Source of the DNA: an uncultured Massilia sp.
GTDB taxonomy: Bacteria > Pseudomonadota > Gammaproteobacteria > Burkholderiales > Burkholderiaceae
Length of the DNA stretch: 64,000 nucleotides
Reading direction: 5' to 3'
Assembly: GCA_946481275.1 (NCBI GenBank)
Contig: CAMLMV010000020.1
Coordinates: forward strand, 1-64,000
This document shows positions 15,854 to 24,565 of this stretch, piece after piece (position 1 is the first letter of the stretch; each line of letters begins with the position of its first letter). The notes below the pieces were generated by a model. That model was not told where the DNA came from and did not search any database. It was given only the letters and a program-made list of their open reading frames with translations. The position numbers were made by a program, and so were the translations under genes.

Positions 15854-18259
15854 GTGGATGACCATAACGACGGCAAGGACTGGGACGGACGCGAACGCAG
15901 GATGATCGACCGCGCCGGCGCCCGCGCCAGGGAAGCCTACGCCAGGGCGCACGGCCACCTGATGACCAAACCGCCGCACCTGCGCTGGCTGTACATCGCC
16001 GCCGGCGTCGCGCTGCTGCTGGCGACGCTGTTCGCCGTCTGGCTCGCGCTGCTGTTCCCGCTCACGCCCGGCATCGACGACGTCAAGCAGGCCCGCGTCG
16101 CGCGGCCCACGGTCGTCGTCTCGGCGGACGGCCGCCAGCTGGCCAGCTTCGAGCAGGGCATCCAGATGAAGGTGCCGCTGTCGGCGGTGTCGCCGAACGT
16201 CGTCAACGCCCTCATCGCGACGGAAGACCACCGCTTCTACGACCATCACGGCGTCGATTTCACCCGCATCGCCGGCGCCTTCGTCGCCAACCTGAAGGGC
16301 GATGCGCAGGGCGGTTCGACGATCACCCAGCAGCTCGCGCGCAACCTGTTCCGCGACGAGATCGGCCGCGCGCGCAACATCAACCGCAAGCTGAAGGAAC
16401 TCATCACCGCCTTCAAGATCGAGAACACGTACAGCAAGACGGAGATCCTCGAAGCCTACCTGAACACCGTCCCGTTCCTGTACAACACGTACGGCATCGA
16501 GGCGGCGGCGCACACGTACTTCAACAAGACGGCCGCCCAGCTGAACGAAACGGAAGCCGCCACGCTCGTCGGCATGCTGAAGGGCACCGCCTACTACAAC
16601 CCCGTGACGAACCCGGAACGCTCGCTCGCGCGCCGCAACGTCGTGCTGGGCCAGATGCTGAAGGCGGGCGCGTTCGACGAAGCGAAATACCGCCAGCTCG
16701 TGAAACGGCCGCTGCGCCTGCATTTCGCGCGCATGGCGGAGCGCAACGGCAAGGACGACCATTTCACGGCCTATGTGCGCCGCTGGCTCGTCGACTGGGC
16801 CGAGAAGCACGACGCCGACCTGCAGCAGGACGGCCTCGTCGTGCAGACGACGCTCGACTACGACCTGCAGCAGGCCGCGCAGCGCGCCGTCGAACGCCAG
16901 GCGGGCGCGCTGCAGGCCATCGCCGACGTCGACTGGGCCCATTCGTGGCCGATCAACGCGACGTCGACGCAGACCTATGTCGACATGCGCGACGGCGTGA
17001 ACCCGTTCGAATACTACTGGCAGTCGCACGGCGAGCTGCTGGAGACCTTCATCCGCGAGTCGTCCGACTACCGCAAGGCCGTCGACGGCGGCGACAATCC
17101 CGTCGCGGTGCTGAAACGCCTGAAGGCGGACCGCGACTTCATGCGCCAGCTGAAAGCGTCGAAATCGCGGTTGGAGGCGGGCTTCCTCGCGATGGACCCG
17201 GCGACGGGCGAGATCAAGGCGTGGGTCGGCAGCCGCGACTTCGACAAGGAGCAGTACGACCACGTCGCGCAGGCGGCGCGCCAGCCCGGTTCCACGTTCA
17301 AGCCGATCGTCTACGCGGCCGCGCTGGAAAAAGGCATCGCGCCGGACCATGCCTACCTGGACGCCGTCACGACGATCCGCTTTGCCGACGGCACCGTGTG
17401 GCGCCCGACGGACAACAGCGGTACGACAGGCCGCCAGCTGACGTTGCGCGATGGCCTCGTCTATTCGAAGAACACGATCACGGCGCAGGTCGTGCGCGAC
17501 ATCGGCGTGGCGCCCGTCGTCAAGCTGGCGCAGGGCCTCGGTGTCCGCACGAGCAGGCTGGCGCCCGTGCCGTCGATCGCGCTCGGTTCCAGCCCCGTCA
17601 CCCTGCTGGAGATGGTCAACGCGTATTCGACGATCGCCGCGCAGGGCGAATACCGCAAGCCGGTGTTCGTGCGCCGCATCACGGACCGCAACGGCCAGGT
17701 GATCGCGGACTTCGCGTCGCAGACGCCGCAGCGGGTGCTGTCGCAGGAGTCGGCCGTCACCCTCATCGACATGATGCGCGGCGTGATCAACCGCGGCACT
17801 GGCACGGGCATCCGCTACCGCTTCGGCATCACCGCGGACGTGGCGGGCAAGACGGGCACCACGCAGAACAACGCGGACGGCTGGTTCATCATGATGCACC
17901 CGAACCTCGTCGCGGGCGCGTGGGTGGGCTTCAACGACAACCGCGTCACGATGCGTTCGAATTACTGGGGGCAGGGCGGCCACAGCGCGATCCTGCTCGT
18001 GGGCGACTTCTTCAAGTCCGCGCTCGACAGCGGCAAGGTCAGCGCCGACGCGCTGTTCCCGGGCGGGCGCAAACCCGAACCCGTGACGCGTCACGCAGAA
18101 CCGCCGCCCGAGGAAGACATGGAAGAAGGCGGCGACATGCAGCAGGAAGGCGGCCCGCCGGCCGACACGCCGCAGCCGCCGGAGAACGAACCGCCGGCGC
18201 CGCCCCAGCCGGAGCTGCAGCAGGAAGGCATCACGCTGCCGCCGCCGAACGATGCCTGA
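15854..18259 (+). CDS. mrcA: Class A penicillin-binding protein (PBP1A type)
   Basis: 801-residue bifunctional peptidoglycan synthase of the inner membrane. A cytoplasmic tail and TM helix (about 46-72) come first. The GT51 glycosyltransferase has EDHRFYDHHGVD and GGSTITQQLARNLF. The transpeptidase has QPGSTFKP (catalytic Ser), YSKNT (SxN) and AGKTGTTQ (KTG). An acidic, Pro-rich tail (PPPEEDMEEGG to the end) of about 60 residues may mediate partner binding. Start is a GTG at 15854 preceded by AGGAAG; the overlapping ATG at 15858 is out of frame. The stop abuts that of the convergent dehydrogenase gene as TGATCA. The symbol is given by family; a PBP1A relative specific to this lineage is possible. 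Confidence 0.9.
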   Translation: MDDHNDGKDWDGRERRMIDRAGARAREAYARAHGHLMTKPPHLRWLYIAAGVALLLATLFAVWLALLFPLTPGIDDVKQARVARPTVVVSADGRQLASFEQGIQMKVPLSAVSPNVVNALIATEDHRFYDHHGVDFTRIAGAFVANLKGDAQGGSTITQQLARNLFRDEIGRARNINRKLKELITAFKIENTYSKTEILEAYLNTVPFLYNTYGIEAAAHTYFNKTAAQLNETEAATLVGMLKGTAYYNPVTNPERSLARRNVVLGQMLKAGAFDEAKYRQLVKRPLRLHFARMAERNGKDDHFTAYVRRWLVDWAEKHDADLQQDGLVVQTTLDYDLQQAAQRAVERQAGALQAIADVDWAHSWPINATSTQTYVDMRDGVNPFEYYWQSHGELLETFIRESSDYRKAVDGGDNPVAVLKRLKADRDFMRQLKASKSRLEAGFLAMDPATGEIKAWVGSRDFDKEQYDHVAQAARQPGSTFKPIVYAAALEKGIAPDHAYLDAVTTIRFADGTVWRPTDNSGTTGRQLTLRDGLVYSKNTITAQVVRDIGVAPVVKLAQGLGVRTSRLAPVPSIALGSSPVTLLEMVNAYSTIAAQGEYRKPVFVRRITDRNGQVIADFASQTPQRVLSQESAVTLIDMMRGVINRGTGTGIRYRFGITADVAGKTGTTQNNADGWFIMMHPNLVAGAWVGFNDNRVTMRSNYWGQGGHSAILLVGDFFKSALDSGKVSADALFPGGRKPEPVTRHAEPPPEEDMEEGGDMQQEGGPPADTPQPPENEPPAPPQPELQQEGITLPPPNDA

Positions 18260-19105
18260 TCAAAGAATCGGCGTACCGCCCGTGACCGGGATGCGCGCCC
18301 CGGAAATGTAGCTGGCCTCGTCGGACGCCAGCATCACATAGACGGGCGCCACTTCCACCGGCTGGCCCGGCCGCTTCATCGGCACCTGCTGGCCGAAGCT
18401 CTCCACCTGGTCGGGCGGCATCGTCGACGGGATCAGCGGCGTCCAGATCGGTCCCGGCGCGACGGAATTCACGCGTATCCCTTTTTCCGCCAGCAGCTGC
18501 GCGAGGCCGGCCGTGAAGTTGGCGATGGCGCCTTTCGTCGTGGCGTAGGGGAGCAGCGTCGGCTTCGGATTGTCCGAGTTGATCGACGTCGTGTTGATGA
18601 TCGACGACCCCGGCTTCATGTGCTTCACCGCCGCTTTGCAAATGTGGAACATGGCCGAGATGTTGACGGCGAACGTGCGGTCCCACTCATCGTCCGGGAT
18701 CTCTTCCAGCGACTGGCGCGTCATCTGGAATGCCGCATTGTTGACCAGCACGTCGATGCGGCCGAACGCCTGCACGGCCTTGTCGACGATGGCGCGGCAG
18801 TGGGCCGGATCCGCAATGTCGCCGGGGACCAGCACCGCCTTGCGCCCCGCTTCGCGCACGAGGCGCTCCGTCTCGCGGGCGTCGTCGTGCTCGTTGAGGT
18901 AGGAAATCAGCACGTCGGCCCCTTCGCGCGCGAAGGCGATGGCGACGGCGCGGCCGATGCCGCTGTCGCCCCCGGTGATGACGGTGGCCTTGTCCTTGAG
19001 CCGGCCGTGGCCGACATAGCTCGTCTCGCCGTGGTCCGCTTGCGGCGTCAGTTGGGATTCGTGACCTGGCGGCGTCTGTTGTTGCGCGGGTTGATGTTGC
19101 TGCAT
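18260..19105 (-). CDS. Stress-type short-chain dehydrogenase/reductase
   Basis: 281-residue SDR oxidoreductase. An N-terminal Gln/Pro-rich tail of about 35 residues precedes the Rossmann fold. Cofactor motif TGGDSGIGRAV, structural NNAAF and catalytic YATTKGA are present, with Ser in SIINTTSIN. The long N-terminal extension and GDSGIG variant match the YghA / general stress protein 39 group, which uses NADP(H) with unknown physiological substrate. An RBS-like AGGAGG lies just before the ATG. Its stop abuts the penicillin-binding protein stop. Confidence 0.92.
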   Translation of the reverse strand: MQQHQPAQQQTPPGHESQLTPQADHGETSYVGHGRLKDKATVITGGDSGIGRAVAIAFAREGADVLISYLNEHDDARETERLVREAGRKAVLVPGDIADPAHCRAIVDKAVQAFGRIDVLVNNAAFQMTRQSLEEIPDDEWDRTFAVNISAMFHICKAAVKHMKPGSSIINTTSINSDNPKPTLLPYATTKGAIANFTAGLAQLLAEKGIRVNSVAPGPIWTPLIPSTMPPDQVESFGQQVPMKRPGQPVEVAPVYVMLASDEASYISGARIPVTGGTPIL

Positions 19106-19180
19106 CGTGTCCTCCTGATCGAACGTTGGAGGCTCGGATGATAGGTCCGGACGCCGGGACGCGGCGTCCGGTTCCGCGAG

Positions 19181-20311
19181 TCAATGCATGGGCCGTGCTT
19201 GTGGCGTCGCCCGGCCGTCCGGACGGCGGGCACCGCCCCCGTCGTTGGCGGCCGGTTGCTGCAACAGCAGTTCCTGCGCGCGCGGCGCCGTGGAGATGTC
19301 CAGGTCGCGCAGCAGCTGCATCGTCTCCAGCAGCACGGCCTGCTGCGTCTGCAGGTACAGGCCGTAGTTGGCGTCCGTCAGGTTGTAGACGATGTCGTAT
19401 TCGAGGTAATTCTGGTCCATCGTCGTCAGGTTGACGTGGTCGAGTTTCACCTTGTCCTTCGCCGAAATGATGGCACCGACCCGCTCCGGCAGCTGTGCCG
19501 CCAGGTCGTGCGGCGTGGCCGGATTGATCCGCAGCGTGTACTGCACGCGGCGCGTGTTCTGGCGCTTGAAGTTGTGAACCGTCTTGCGCAGCAGCTCCGC
19601 GTTGGCGATCACGATCTGCTCGCCCGACAGGGCGCGGATGCGGGTCGTCTTGAGCCCCACGTGCTCGATGGTGCCGAAGAATTCGGGCACCGAGATCGCG
19701 TCGCCCACTTCGAACGGCTTGTCGGTCGCGATCGACAGCGACGCGAACAGGTCGCCGAGCACGTTCTGCACGGCCAGCGCGATGGCCACGCCGCCGATGC
19801 CCAGGCTCGCGACGAACGTCGTCACGTTGATGCCGAGGTTGGACAGCATCGCCAGCAGGAACACGGTCCACACGCTCCATTGCAGCGCCCAGATCATCAG
19901 GGTATGCGCGACGGTGACCTGGTCGTCTTCCAGGCCCTTGCCGTGCACGCGGAAGTAGCGCCGCGCCGTGACGGCGATGGCGTGGTGCAGGTACACGGCA
20001 AACTGCGCGCCGAGCGTGATGAACCACAGGTGGCCGATGCGCTGGTCCCACGGCGGCGGCAGGTCGAGCATCGACACGCCGATCAGGATCGAGGTGGCAA
20101 AGATGGCGAAGTTGCTCGTGCGCGCGAGCGTGTGGCGCAGGACTTCGACGATGGGTTTATGGGCCCGCTCGTCGTCCAGCTGGTCGAGACGGCGCCGGAA
20201 CAGGCGCACGGCGCCGTGGATGGCGATGAAGCTGACGACGGCGGCGGTGAGTGCCACGGCCGCATTGGTCCAGCTGATGTCGAGATTGGAGAAATAGCCG
20301 CGGATAGTCAT
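19181..20311 (-). CDS. MscS-family mechanosensitive channel, copy 1
   Basis: 376-residue inner-membrane channel. Four hydrophobic segments precede the pore-lining helix (NVTTFVASLGIGGVAIALAV) and the MscS beta domain (FEVGDAISVPEFFGTIEHVG, LKTTRIRALSGEQIVIANAE). The C terminus is a Gln/Pro-rich tail. It should gate under membrane tension and release solutes during hypo-osmotic shock. A paralogue of nearly the same length sits at 47696-48823. The upstream start shows CGAAAGGAG, a strong ribosome-binding site. Confidence 0.9.
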   Translation of the reverse strand: MTIRGYFSNLDISWTNAAVALTAAVVSFIAIHGAVRLFRRRLDQLDDERAHKPIVEVLRHTLARTSNFAIFATSILIGVSMLDLPPPWDQRIGHLWFITLGAQFAVYLHHAIAVTARRYFRVHGKGLEDDQVTVAHTLMIWALQWSVWTVFLLAMLSNLGINVTTFVASLGIGGVAIALAVQNVLGDLFASLSIATDKPFEVGDAISVPEFFGTIEHVGLKTTRIRALSGEQIVIANAELLRKTVHNFKRQNTRRVQYTLRINPATPHDLAAQLPERVGAIISAKDKVKLDHVNLTTMDQNYLEYDIVYNLTDANYGLYLQTQQAVLLETMQLLRDLDISTAPRAQELLLQQPAANDGGGARRPDGRATPQARPMH

Positions 20312-20410
20312 CGGGCTCCTTTCGAAAAGACGGGTTGCGCGGGAGCACGCGCGAAGGGATAGCGCCCGGCCGGCGGGGCCGGGCGGGCGTCGGGCAAAGT
20401 ACGTACGGGA

Positions 20411-20599
20411 TCAGTGACGCGTGCCGCGCAGGTGCTGGCGCACCGCCTCGGCGCTGCTGCTGCCGGCCTCCTTGACGGCCTTGGCCAGCTCTTCCTCGGT
20501 TACGCCCAGCTCCCTGGTCCAGTACTGGACTTCCCATTTTTCGTGCAGGTTGATGCGCGAGCGGTCCTGCTGGCCGCGGTTTTGCAGGTTGTCGGACAT
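20411..20599 (-). CDS. DUF3606 small stress-associated protein
   Basis: 62-residue soluble protein starting MSDNLQNRGQQDRSRINLHE. The pattern DRSRINLHEKWEVQYWTREL followed by GVTEEELAKAVKEAG matches the DUF3606 family, small proteins of unknown function common in proteobacteria. A longer in-frame start at 20668 has no ribosome-binding site and is rejected; AAGGAGG lies just before the chosen start. Located 99 bp upstream of, and co-directional with, the MscS gene, so possibly part of one osmotic-stress unit. Confidence 0.8.
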   Translation of the reverse strand: MSDNLQNRGQQDRSRINLHEKWEVQYWTRELGVTEEELAKAVKEAGSSSAEAVRQHLRGTRH

Positions 20600-20754
20600 G
20601 ATGGCCTCCTTGGTCGATATGGATGCAGGATGCCACCGGCCGCCGCCGTATTCCGTTCGGTGTTTCACGTTGCGACCGCCTGAAAAGCGGCCCGGGCTTA
20701 CTCCGATGGCATGTTTTGTTGTAGGCTAGCGTGATCGACAACATGGAGACATGC

Positions 20755-21078
20755 ATGAGCAAACCCTATGAAACGGCGCAGCCCGAGCGCAGCGCCATCG
20801 ACGCGCTGGCCGGCGTGGTCGCCCTCGATTTCGGCACGAACTGGTGCGGCTATTGCCAGGCGGCGGCCAGCCATATCGACGACGCGCTGGCGCCGTATCC
20901 GGGCGTCCAGCACATCAAGGTCGAGGATGGCCCCGGACGCAAGCTGGGCCGTTCATTCAAGGTGAAGCTGTGGCCGACCGTCGTCGTGCTCAAGGATGGC
21001 CAGGAAGTCGCGCGCGTCGTGCGCCCGGCCGGGAGCAGCGAGCTCGCCGACGCGTTGTCGCAGGCCGGTGCCGCATGA
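20755..21078 (+). CDS. Thioredoxin-like protein with WCGYC active site
   Basis: 107 residues, thioredoxin fold. The redox motif is FGTNWCGYCQAAA: CGYC where classical thioredoxin has CGPC, which should shift the redox potential. The cis-Pro is in KLWPTVVVLKDG. Start taken at MSKPYETAQ because GGAGA lies 7 nt upstream; in-frame GTG (20731) and ATG (20743) starts are possible. Cytoplasmic, with no signal sequence. Its TGA overlaps the ATG of the transporter gene (ATGA), so the two are coupled. Confidence 0.88.
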   Translation: MSKPYETAQPERSAIDALAGVVALDFGTNWCGYCQAAASHIDDALAPYPGVQHIKVEDGPGRKLGRSFKVKLWPTVVVLKDGQEVARVVRPAGSSELADALSQAGAA

Positions 21079-22382
21079 CCGGAGCCGCCACGCACGCCAG
21101 GCACATCGCCCGGAACCGCCCGGCGACCGTCCTGTTCGCCAGTCTGATCGGCACCACCATCGAGTTCTTCGACTTCTATATCTACGCCACGGCCGCCGTG
21201 CTCGTGTTCCCGAAGCTGTTCTTTCCGGCCGGGGACGCGGCGGCAGCGACCCTGCAATCGCTGGCGACCTTCGCCATCGCCTTCTTCGCGCGTCCCGTCG
21301 GCTCGGCCGTGTTCGGCCACTTCGGCGACCGCGTGGGCCGCAAGGCCACGCTCGTGGCGGCGCTGCTGACGATGGGCCTGTCCACCGTCGTCATCGGCCT
21401 GCTGCCCACCTACGCGACCATCGGCACGCTCGCGCCGCTGCTGCTCGCGCTGTGCCGCTTCGGCCAGGGCCTCGGCCTGGGCGGGGAGTGGGGCGGCGCC
21501 GTGCTGCTGGCGACGGAGAACGCGCCGCCGGGCAAGCGCGCCTGGTACGGCATGTTCCCGCAACTGGGCGCGCCGATCGGCTTTTTCCTGTCGAGCGGCG
21601 TGTTCCTGCTGCTGTCGCAGACCTTGTCCGATGCCGATTTCCTGCGCTACGGCTGGCGGATTCCGTTCCTGGCGAGCGCGCTGCTGGTACTCGTCGGCCT
21701 GTACGTGCGCCTGAAGATCACGGAAACGCCCGATTTCCAGGCGGTGCTCGACCGTAACGAACGCGTGAAACTGCCCGTCGCGGCCGTGTTCGCGAATCAC
21801 ACGCGCGCGCTCGTGCTGGGCACGCTCGCGGCGCTGGCCACGTTCGTCGTGTTCTACCTGATGACCGTGTTCGCGCTGAGCTGGGGCACGTCGGCGCTGG
21901 GCTATTCGCGCCAGACCTTCCTGCTGCTGCAGCTGGGCGCCATCGTCTTCTTCGGGCTCACGATCCCCATCGCGGCCGTGCTGGCCGACCGCCACGGCCG
22001 CCGCGCCGCGATGATCCTCGTGTCCGTCGGCCTCGCGCTGTTCGGGCTGCTGTTCGGGCCGCTGTTCGGGTCGGGCCAGCTGACGCTCGTCGCGCTGTTC
22101 CTCGTGCTGGGCCAGTGCCTGATCGGCCTGACCTATGGCCCGCTGGGCACCTTGCTGTCGGAGATGTTCCCGCCCGAGGTGCGCTACACGGGCGCGTCGC
22201 TCACATTCAACCTGGCGGGCATCCTGGGCGCCTCGCTCGCGCCGTATGTGGCAACATGGCTCGCGACCAACTACGGCCTGCAGACCGTGGGCTGGTACTT
22301 GAGCGTGGCGTCCGTGATCAGCCTCGTCGCGTTGCTGTTGACGGCGCCGGCAACGCAGAGCACGGCGGCCGCCGCGCGCTGA
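21075..22382 (+). CDS. MFS transporter, metabolite:H+ symporter (MHS) type
   Basis: 435 residues, twelve predicted TM helices. The start overlaps the thioredoxin stop. IGTTIEFFDFYIYATAA, GHFGDRVGRKATL and GLGGEWGGAVLLA are hallmark MHS-subfamily motifs (relatives include KgtP, ProP and ShiA). These carry organic acids or compatible solutes with protons. Substrate cannot be assigned from sequence. Translational coupling to a thioredoxin-like protein is unusual for this family. Confidence 0.9.
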   Translation: MTGAATHARHIARNRPATVLFASLIGTTIEFFDFYIYATAAVLVFPKLFFPAGDAAAATLQSLATFAIAFFARPVGSAVFGHFGDRVGRKATLVAALLTMGLSTVVIGLLPTYATIGTLAPLLLALCRFGQGLGLGGEWGGAVLLATENAPPGKRAWYGMFPQLGAPIGFFLSSGVFLLLSQTLSDADFLRYGWRIPFLASALLVLVGLYVRLKITETPDFQAVLDRNERVKLPVAAVFANHTRALVLGTLAALATFVVFYLMTVFALSWGTSALGYSRQTFLLLQLGAIVFFGLTIPIAAVLADRHGRRAAMILVSVGLALFGLLFGPLFGSGQLTLVALFLVLGQCLIGLTYGPLGTLLSEMFPPEVRYTGASLTFNLAGILGASLAPYVATWLATNYGLQTVGWYLSVASVISLVALLLTAPATQSTAAAAR

Positions 22383-22401
22383 CACCGACGACGGGGAGAG
22401 G

Positions 22402-22815
22402 ATGATGGGATTGCAGGGCGGCTGCATGTGTGGCGCGGTGCGCTACGAGGCGGACGGGGAACCGTTTCACGCGACCTTGTGCCACTGCATCGATTGCCGG
22501 CGGGCCAGCGGCGCGCCCGCTCTTGCATGGTTCAGCGTGCGCCGCGACGCCCTGCGCTGGACCTGCGGCACGCCGGCCCGCTATGCGTCCAGTCCCGGCG
22601 TCGAACGCGTGTTCTGCGGCCAGTGCGGCACACCGCTGGTGTGGCAGGGCGACGATGAGGCCGACGAGATCGGCGTCACCATCTGCAGCCTGGACGACCC
22701 GGACGCGGTCGCGCCGGCGGACCACACCTTCGCTTCCCGGCAGGTACGGTGGCTGCATCTCGCGGATGCCTTGCCGCGTTACGCCACAACACGATCCGCT
22801 GGCGATCCATGTTAA
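22402..22815 (+). CDS. GFA/CENP-V domain zinc protein
   Basis: 137-residue protein of the glutathione-dependent formaldehyde-activating (GFA) fold. All zinc-binding cysteines are visible: GCMCGAVRY, CHCIDCRRASGAP and CGQCGTPL. Most members have no proven activity on formaldehyde; the name is historical. Preceded by GGGGAGAGG; a second ATG at 22405 is possible. Follows the MFS gene by 19 bp on the same strand and may be co-transcribed with it. Confidence 0.88.
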   Translation: MMGLQGGCMCGAVRYEADGEPFHATLCHCIDCRRASGAPALAWFSVRRDALRWTCGTPARYASSPGVERVFCGQCGTPLVWQGDDEADEIGVTICSLDDPDAVAPADHTFASRQVRWLHLADALPRYATTRSAGDPC

Positions 22816-22882
22816 TACATTTATATCGAATGTGTCTATGTCGGCAAAATTGATACAATAAAATACACAGTCGTACGCACGA

Positions 22883-22899
22883 AACGATAGCAAATCGTT
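22883..22899. promoter_or_regulatory. Inverted repeat in AT-rich upstream region
   Basis: AACGAT, 5-bp spacer, ATCGTT in the AT-rich gap 22816-22934 before the exported-protein gene. A TACAAT box follows at 22912-22917. Possible operator over the promoter; no regulator is suggested by context. Confidence 0.35.
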
Positions 22900-22934
22900 A
22901 AAATTGGGGTTCTACAATTTATTTGGAGAACTTC

Positions 22935-23429
22935 ATGTTCAAGTCTGTCCTGCGTTTTGCCACCGGCACCGTCCTGATGTCTGCCGCAATCTGCGCTTCC
23001 GCCGATCCGGCCACGTACAAGGACTTCAAGGTATCCGGCGTGCTGCAGGAAATCCCCGGGCCTTCCGCGCGTTGCGCCTCGAAGTTCGGCGGTACCATCC
23101 TCGGTTTCGGCACCAGCAGCGTCGCCGGCAACAAGGTCACGTTCCTGGCGTCCGACTGCATCACGCCGAACGGCACCTCGTTCACCTTCAGCGACGGCAA
23201 ACTGCTGATCACGACGATGACCGGCGAACTGATCTACGCCAACTACAGCGGCCAGTTCGTGCCGACGGGCGAGGGGACCAAGTTCGTATTCAGCAACGCC
23301 ACGTTCCAGATCACGGGCGGCACGGGACGCTACGCGAAGGCCACCGGTGGCGGCGACCTCACGGGCGGAGAAGACATGGCGACGGGGCAGGGTACGATGC
23401 AGCTGACGGGACGTATCCTGGCGAAATAA
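22935..23429 (+). CDS. Small exported beta-rich protein, unknown function
   Basis: 164 residues. Signal peptide MFKSVLRFATGTVLMSAA...CASA, then a mature protein rich in Thr, Gly and beta-prone strands. ITGGTGRYAKATGGGDLTGG recalls the glycine-rich turn of secreted small beta-barrel proteins (allene-oxide-cyclase or dirigent-like folds), but this is only a resemblance. Two Cys residues (SARCASKF, ASDCITP) could form a disulfide. Start chosen at the ATG with GGAGA 7 nt upstream rather than the TTG at 22923. It has its own AT-rich promoter region and a strong terminator, so it is a monocistronic unit. Confidence 0.8.
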   Translation: MFKSVLRFATGTVLMSAAICASADPATYKDFKVSGVLQEIPGPSARCASKFGGTILGFGTSSVAGNKVTFLASDCITPNGTSFTFSDGKLLITTMTGELIYANYSGQFVPTGEGTKFVFSNATFQITGGTGRYAKATGGGDLTGGEDMATGQGTMQLTGRILAK

Positions 23430-23449
23430 GCCGCGTAGCGGATCGCATC

Positions 23450-23474
23450 AAGGCCGGCGTTGCCGGCCTTTTTT
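23450..23474 (+). terminator. Rho-independent terminator
   Basis: AAGGCCGGC, 3-nt loop, GCCGGCCTT, then TTTT. Ends the exported-protein transcript; the reverse complement could also serve the convergent DUF481 gene, which ends 6 bp away. Confidence 0.85.
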
Positions 23475-23479
23475 ACAAG

Positions 23480-24289
23480 TCAGAACGAATACACGAGCGT
23501 CAGCGACGTCTGCGTATCCGTATTCTTTTTGTTGTCCGGCACATTGGTATCGTTGCGCGCGCTGAACGCGGCCTTCATCTGCATCGTGCCGTTGATCTTG
23601 GTGGACAGTGCCGTCTCGGCGATCGAGTGCATGTTCGACGTGCCCCGTTCCACGCTCACGCTCTGCGAAAATGCCGCCGACGGGCTCACGCGCCAGCGCA
23701 ACTGGGCCGCGCCGCGGACGGTCATGCCGGATTCGACGCCGCCGGCTGCATTCTCTCCGTGGAAATAGCCCGGACCCACTTCGACGTCGACGGTTTCATT
23801 GTCGCGCTTGAGCAACTGGGTGCCGTAGCCGACGCCGACCGACGAATAGCGGGTGTAGGCGCCGAACTTGTCGTTCACGTGGGAGCCGAGCAGGAAGGCG
23901 CGGTTGCCGTCCTCCAGCAGCTTGAACGCCGCCTTGGCCGACACCTGGTAACGCTCCGCCGAGCGGGTGCGCGTCGTGGAGCCGTCGCCGTTGTGCGTGA
24001 CGTCTTCCTTGAAGTAGCCGCTGACGATGTATTCGTTGCTCCAGTTGGCCATTTCGTGGCGCGCATCGACCTTGCCGGTCACGGACGTTCCCTCGGTATT
24101 GCCCGAGGTCGTGATCGCGCCCAGCTCGGCCGAGGTGTACCAGTTGCTGCCTTCCGGTATCGCCGTCGTCGGCGCCTGGGTGAAGTAGCTGGACGACGGC
24201 ACACTGCCGTCGAGGTCGTCCGGAGCGGCCATCGCCGCTCCCGCGCCGGTCAGGGCCAGCGCGCAAAGCATCAGAGATTTCATAGGCAT
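23480..24289 (-). CDS. DUF481 (YdiY-like) outer-membrane protein
   Basis: 269 residues with signal MPMKSLMLCALALTGAGAAMA. The mature part alternates polar and aromatic residues as in a beta-barrel and ends in an aromatic residue (LTLVYSF). WYTSAELGAITTSGNTEG and the closing TDTQTSLTLVYSF are typical of the DUF481 / YdiY family, whose function is poorly known. The start could also be the ATG two codons in. Faces an orphan response-regulator gene across a 258-bp divergent region. Confidence 0.85.
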   Translation of the reverse strand: MPMKSLMLCALALTGAGAAMAAPDDLDGSVPSSSYFTQAPTTAIPEGSNWYTSAELGAITTSGNTEGTSVTGKVDARHEMANWSNEYIVSGYFKEDVTHNGDGSTTRTRSAERYQVSAKAAFKLLEDGNRAFLLGSHVNDKFGAYTRYSSVGVGYGTQLLKRDNETVDVEVGPGYFHGENAAGGVESGMTVRGAAQLRWRVSPSAAFSQSVSVERGTSNMHSIAETALSTKINGTMQMKAAFSARNDTNVPDNKKNTDTQTSLTLVYSF

Positions 24290-24490
24290 CGGGTTGGCTG
24301 CCTTCCGTCGCCATCGGAGCGATGCGCAGCCTGTCGTTCACGGATCATCTGCGGCAGGCCGAGCCTGCCGGCGGAGGCGACATTGTAGCCCAAAGCGCCG
24401 GGCGAAATACTTTCGTGGAGAAAATTTACATATTGGCTCGCGGGAACGCTTCAAAATATGGCGCAATTGTTAACCAGTCAAAGATTATGT

Positions 24491-24520
24491 TTGCAATCGT
24501 GCGTAAACGTTGCCTAGAAT
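24491..24520 (+). promoter_or_regulatory. Candidate promoter of the NarL-type regulator
   Basis: TTGCAA, 18-bp spacer, TAGAAT (5 of 6 matches to the -10 consensus), about 45 bp before the probable TTG start. The region just upstream is AT-rich compared with the surrounding genes. Confidence 0.5.
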
Positions 24521-24565
24521 GCTTGCTTTGCCGACATACCGGCTTGCATGTATGAAGGAAGCATA

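Noticed and set aside
12940..15876. Minus-strand open frame of nearly 1000 codons
   Set aside because: Runs antisense to the CHASE-PAS-GGDEF-EAL gene. Its translation is His/Arg/Ala-rich with no recognisable domain.
15806..18094. Minus-strand open frame of about 760 codons
   Set aside because: Antisense to the penicillin-binding protein, which has complete catalytic motifs on the + strand.
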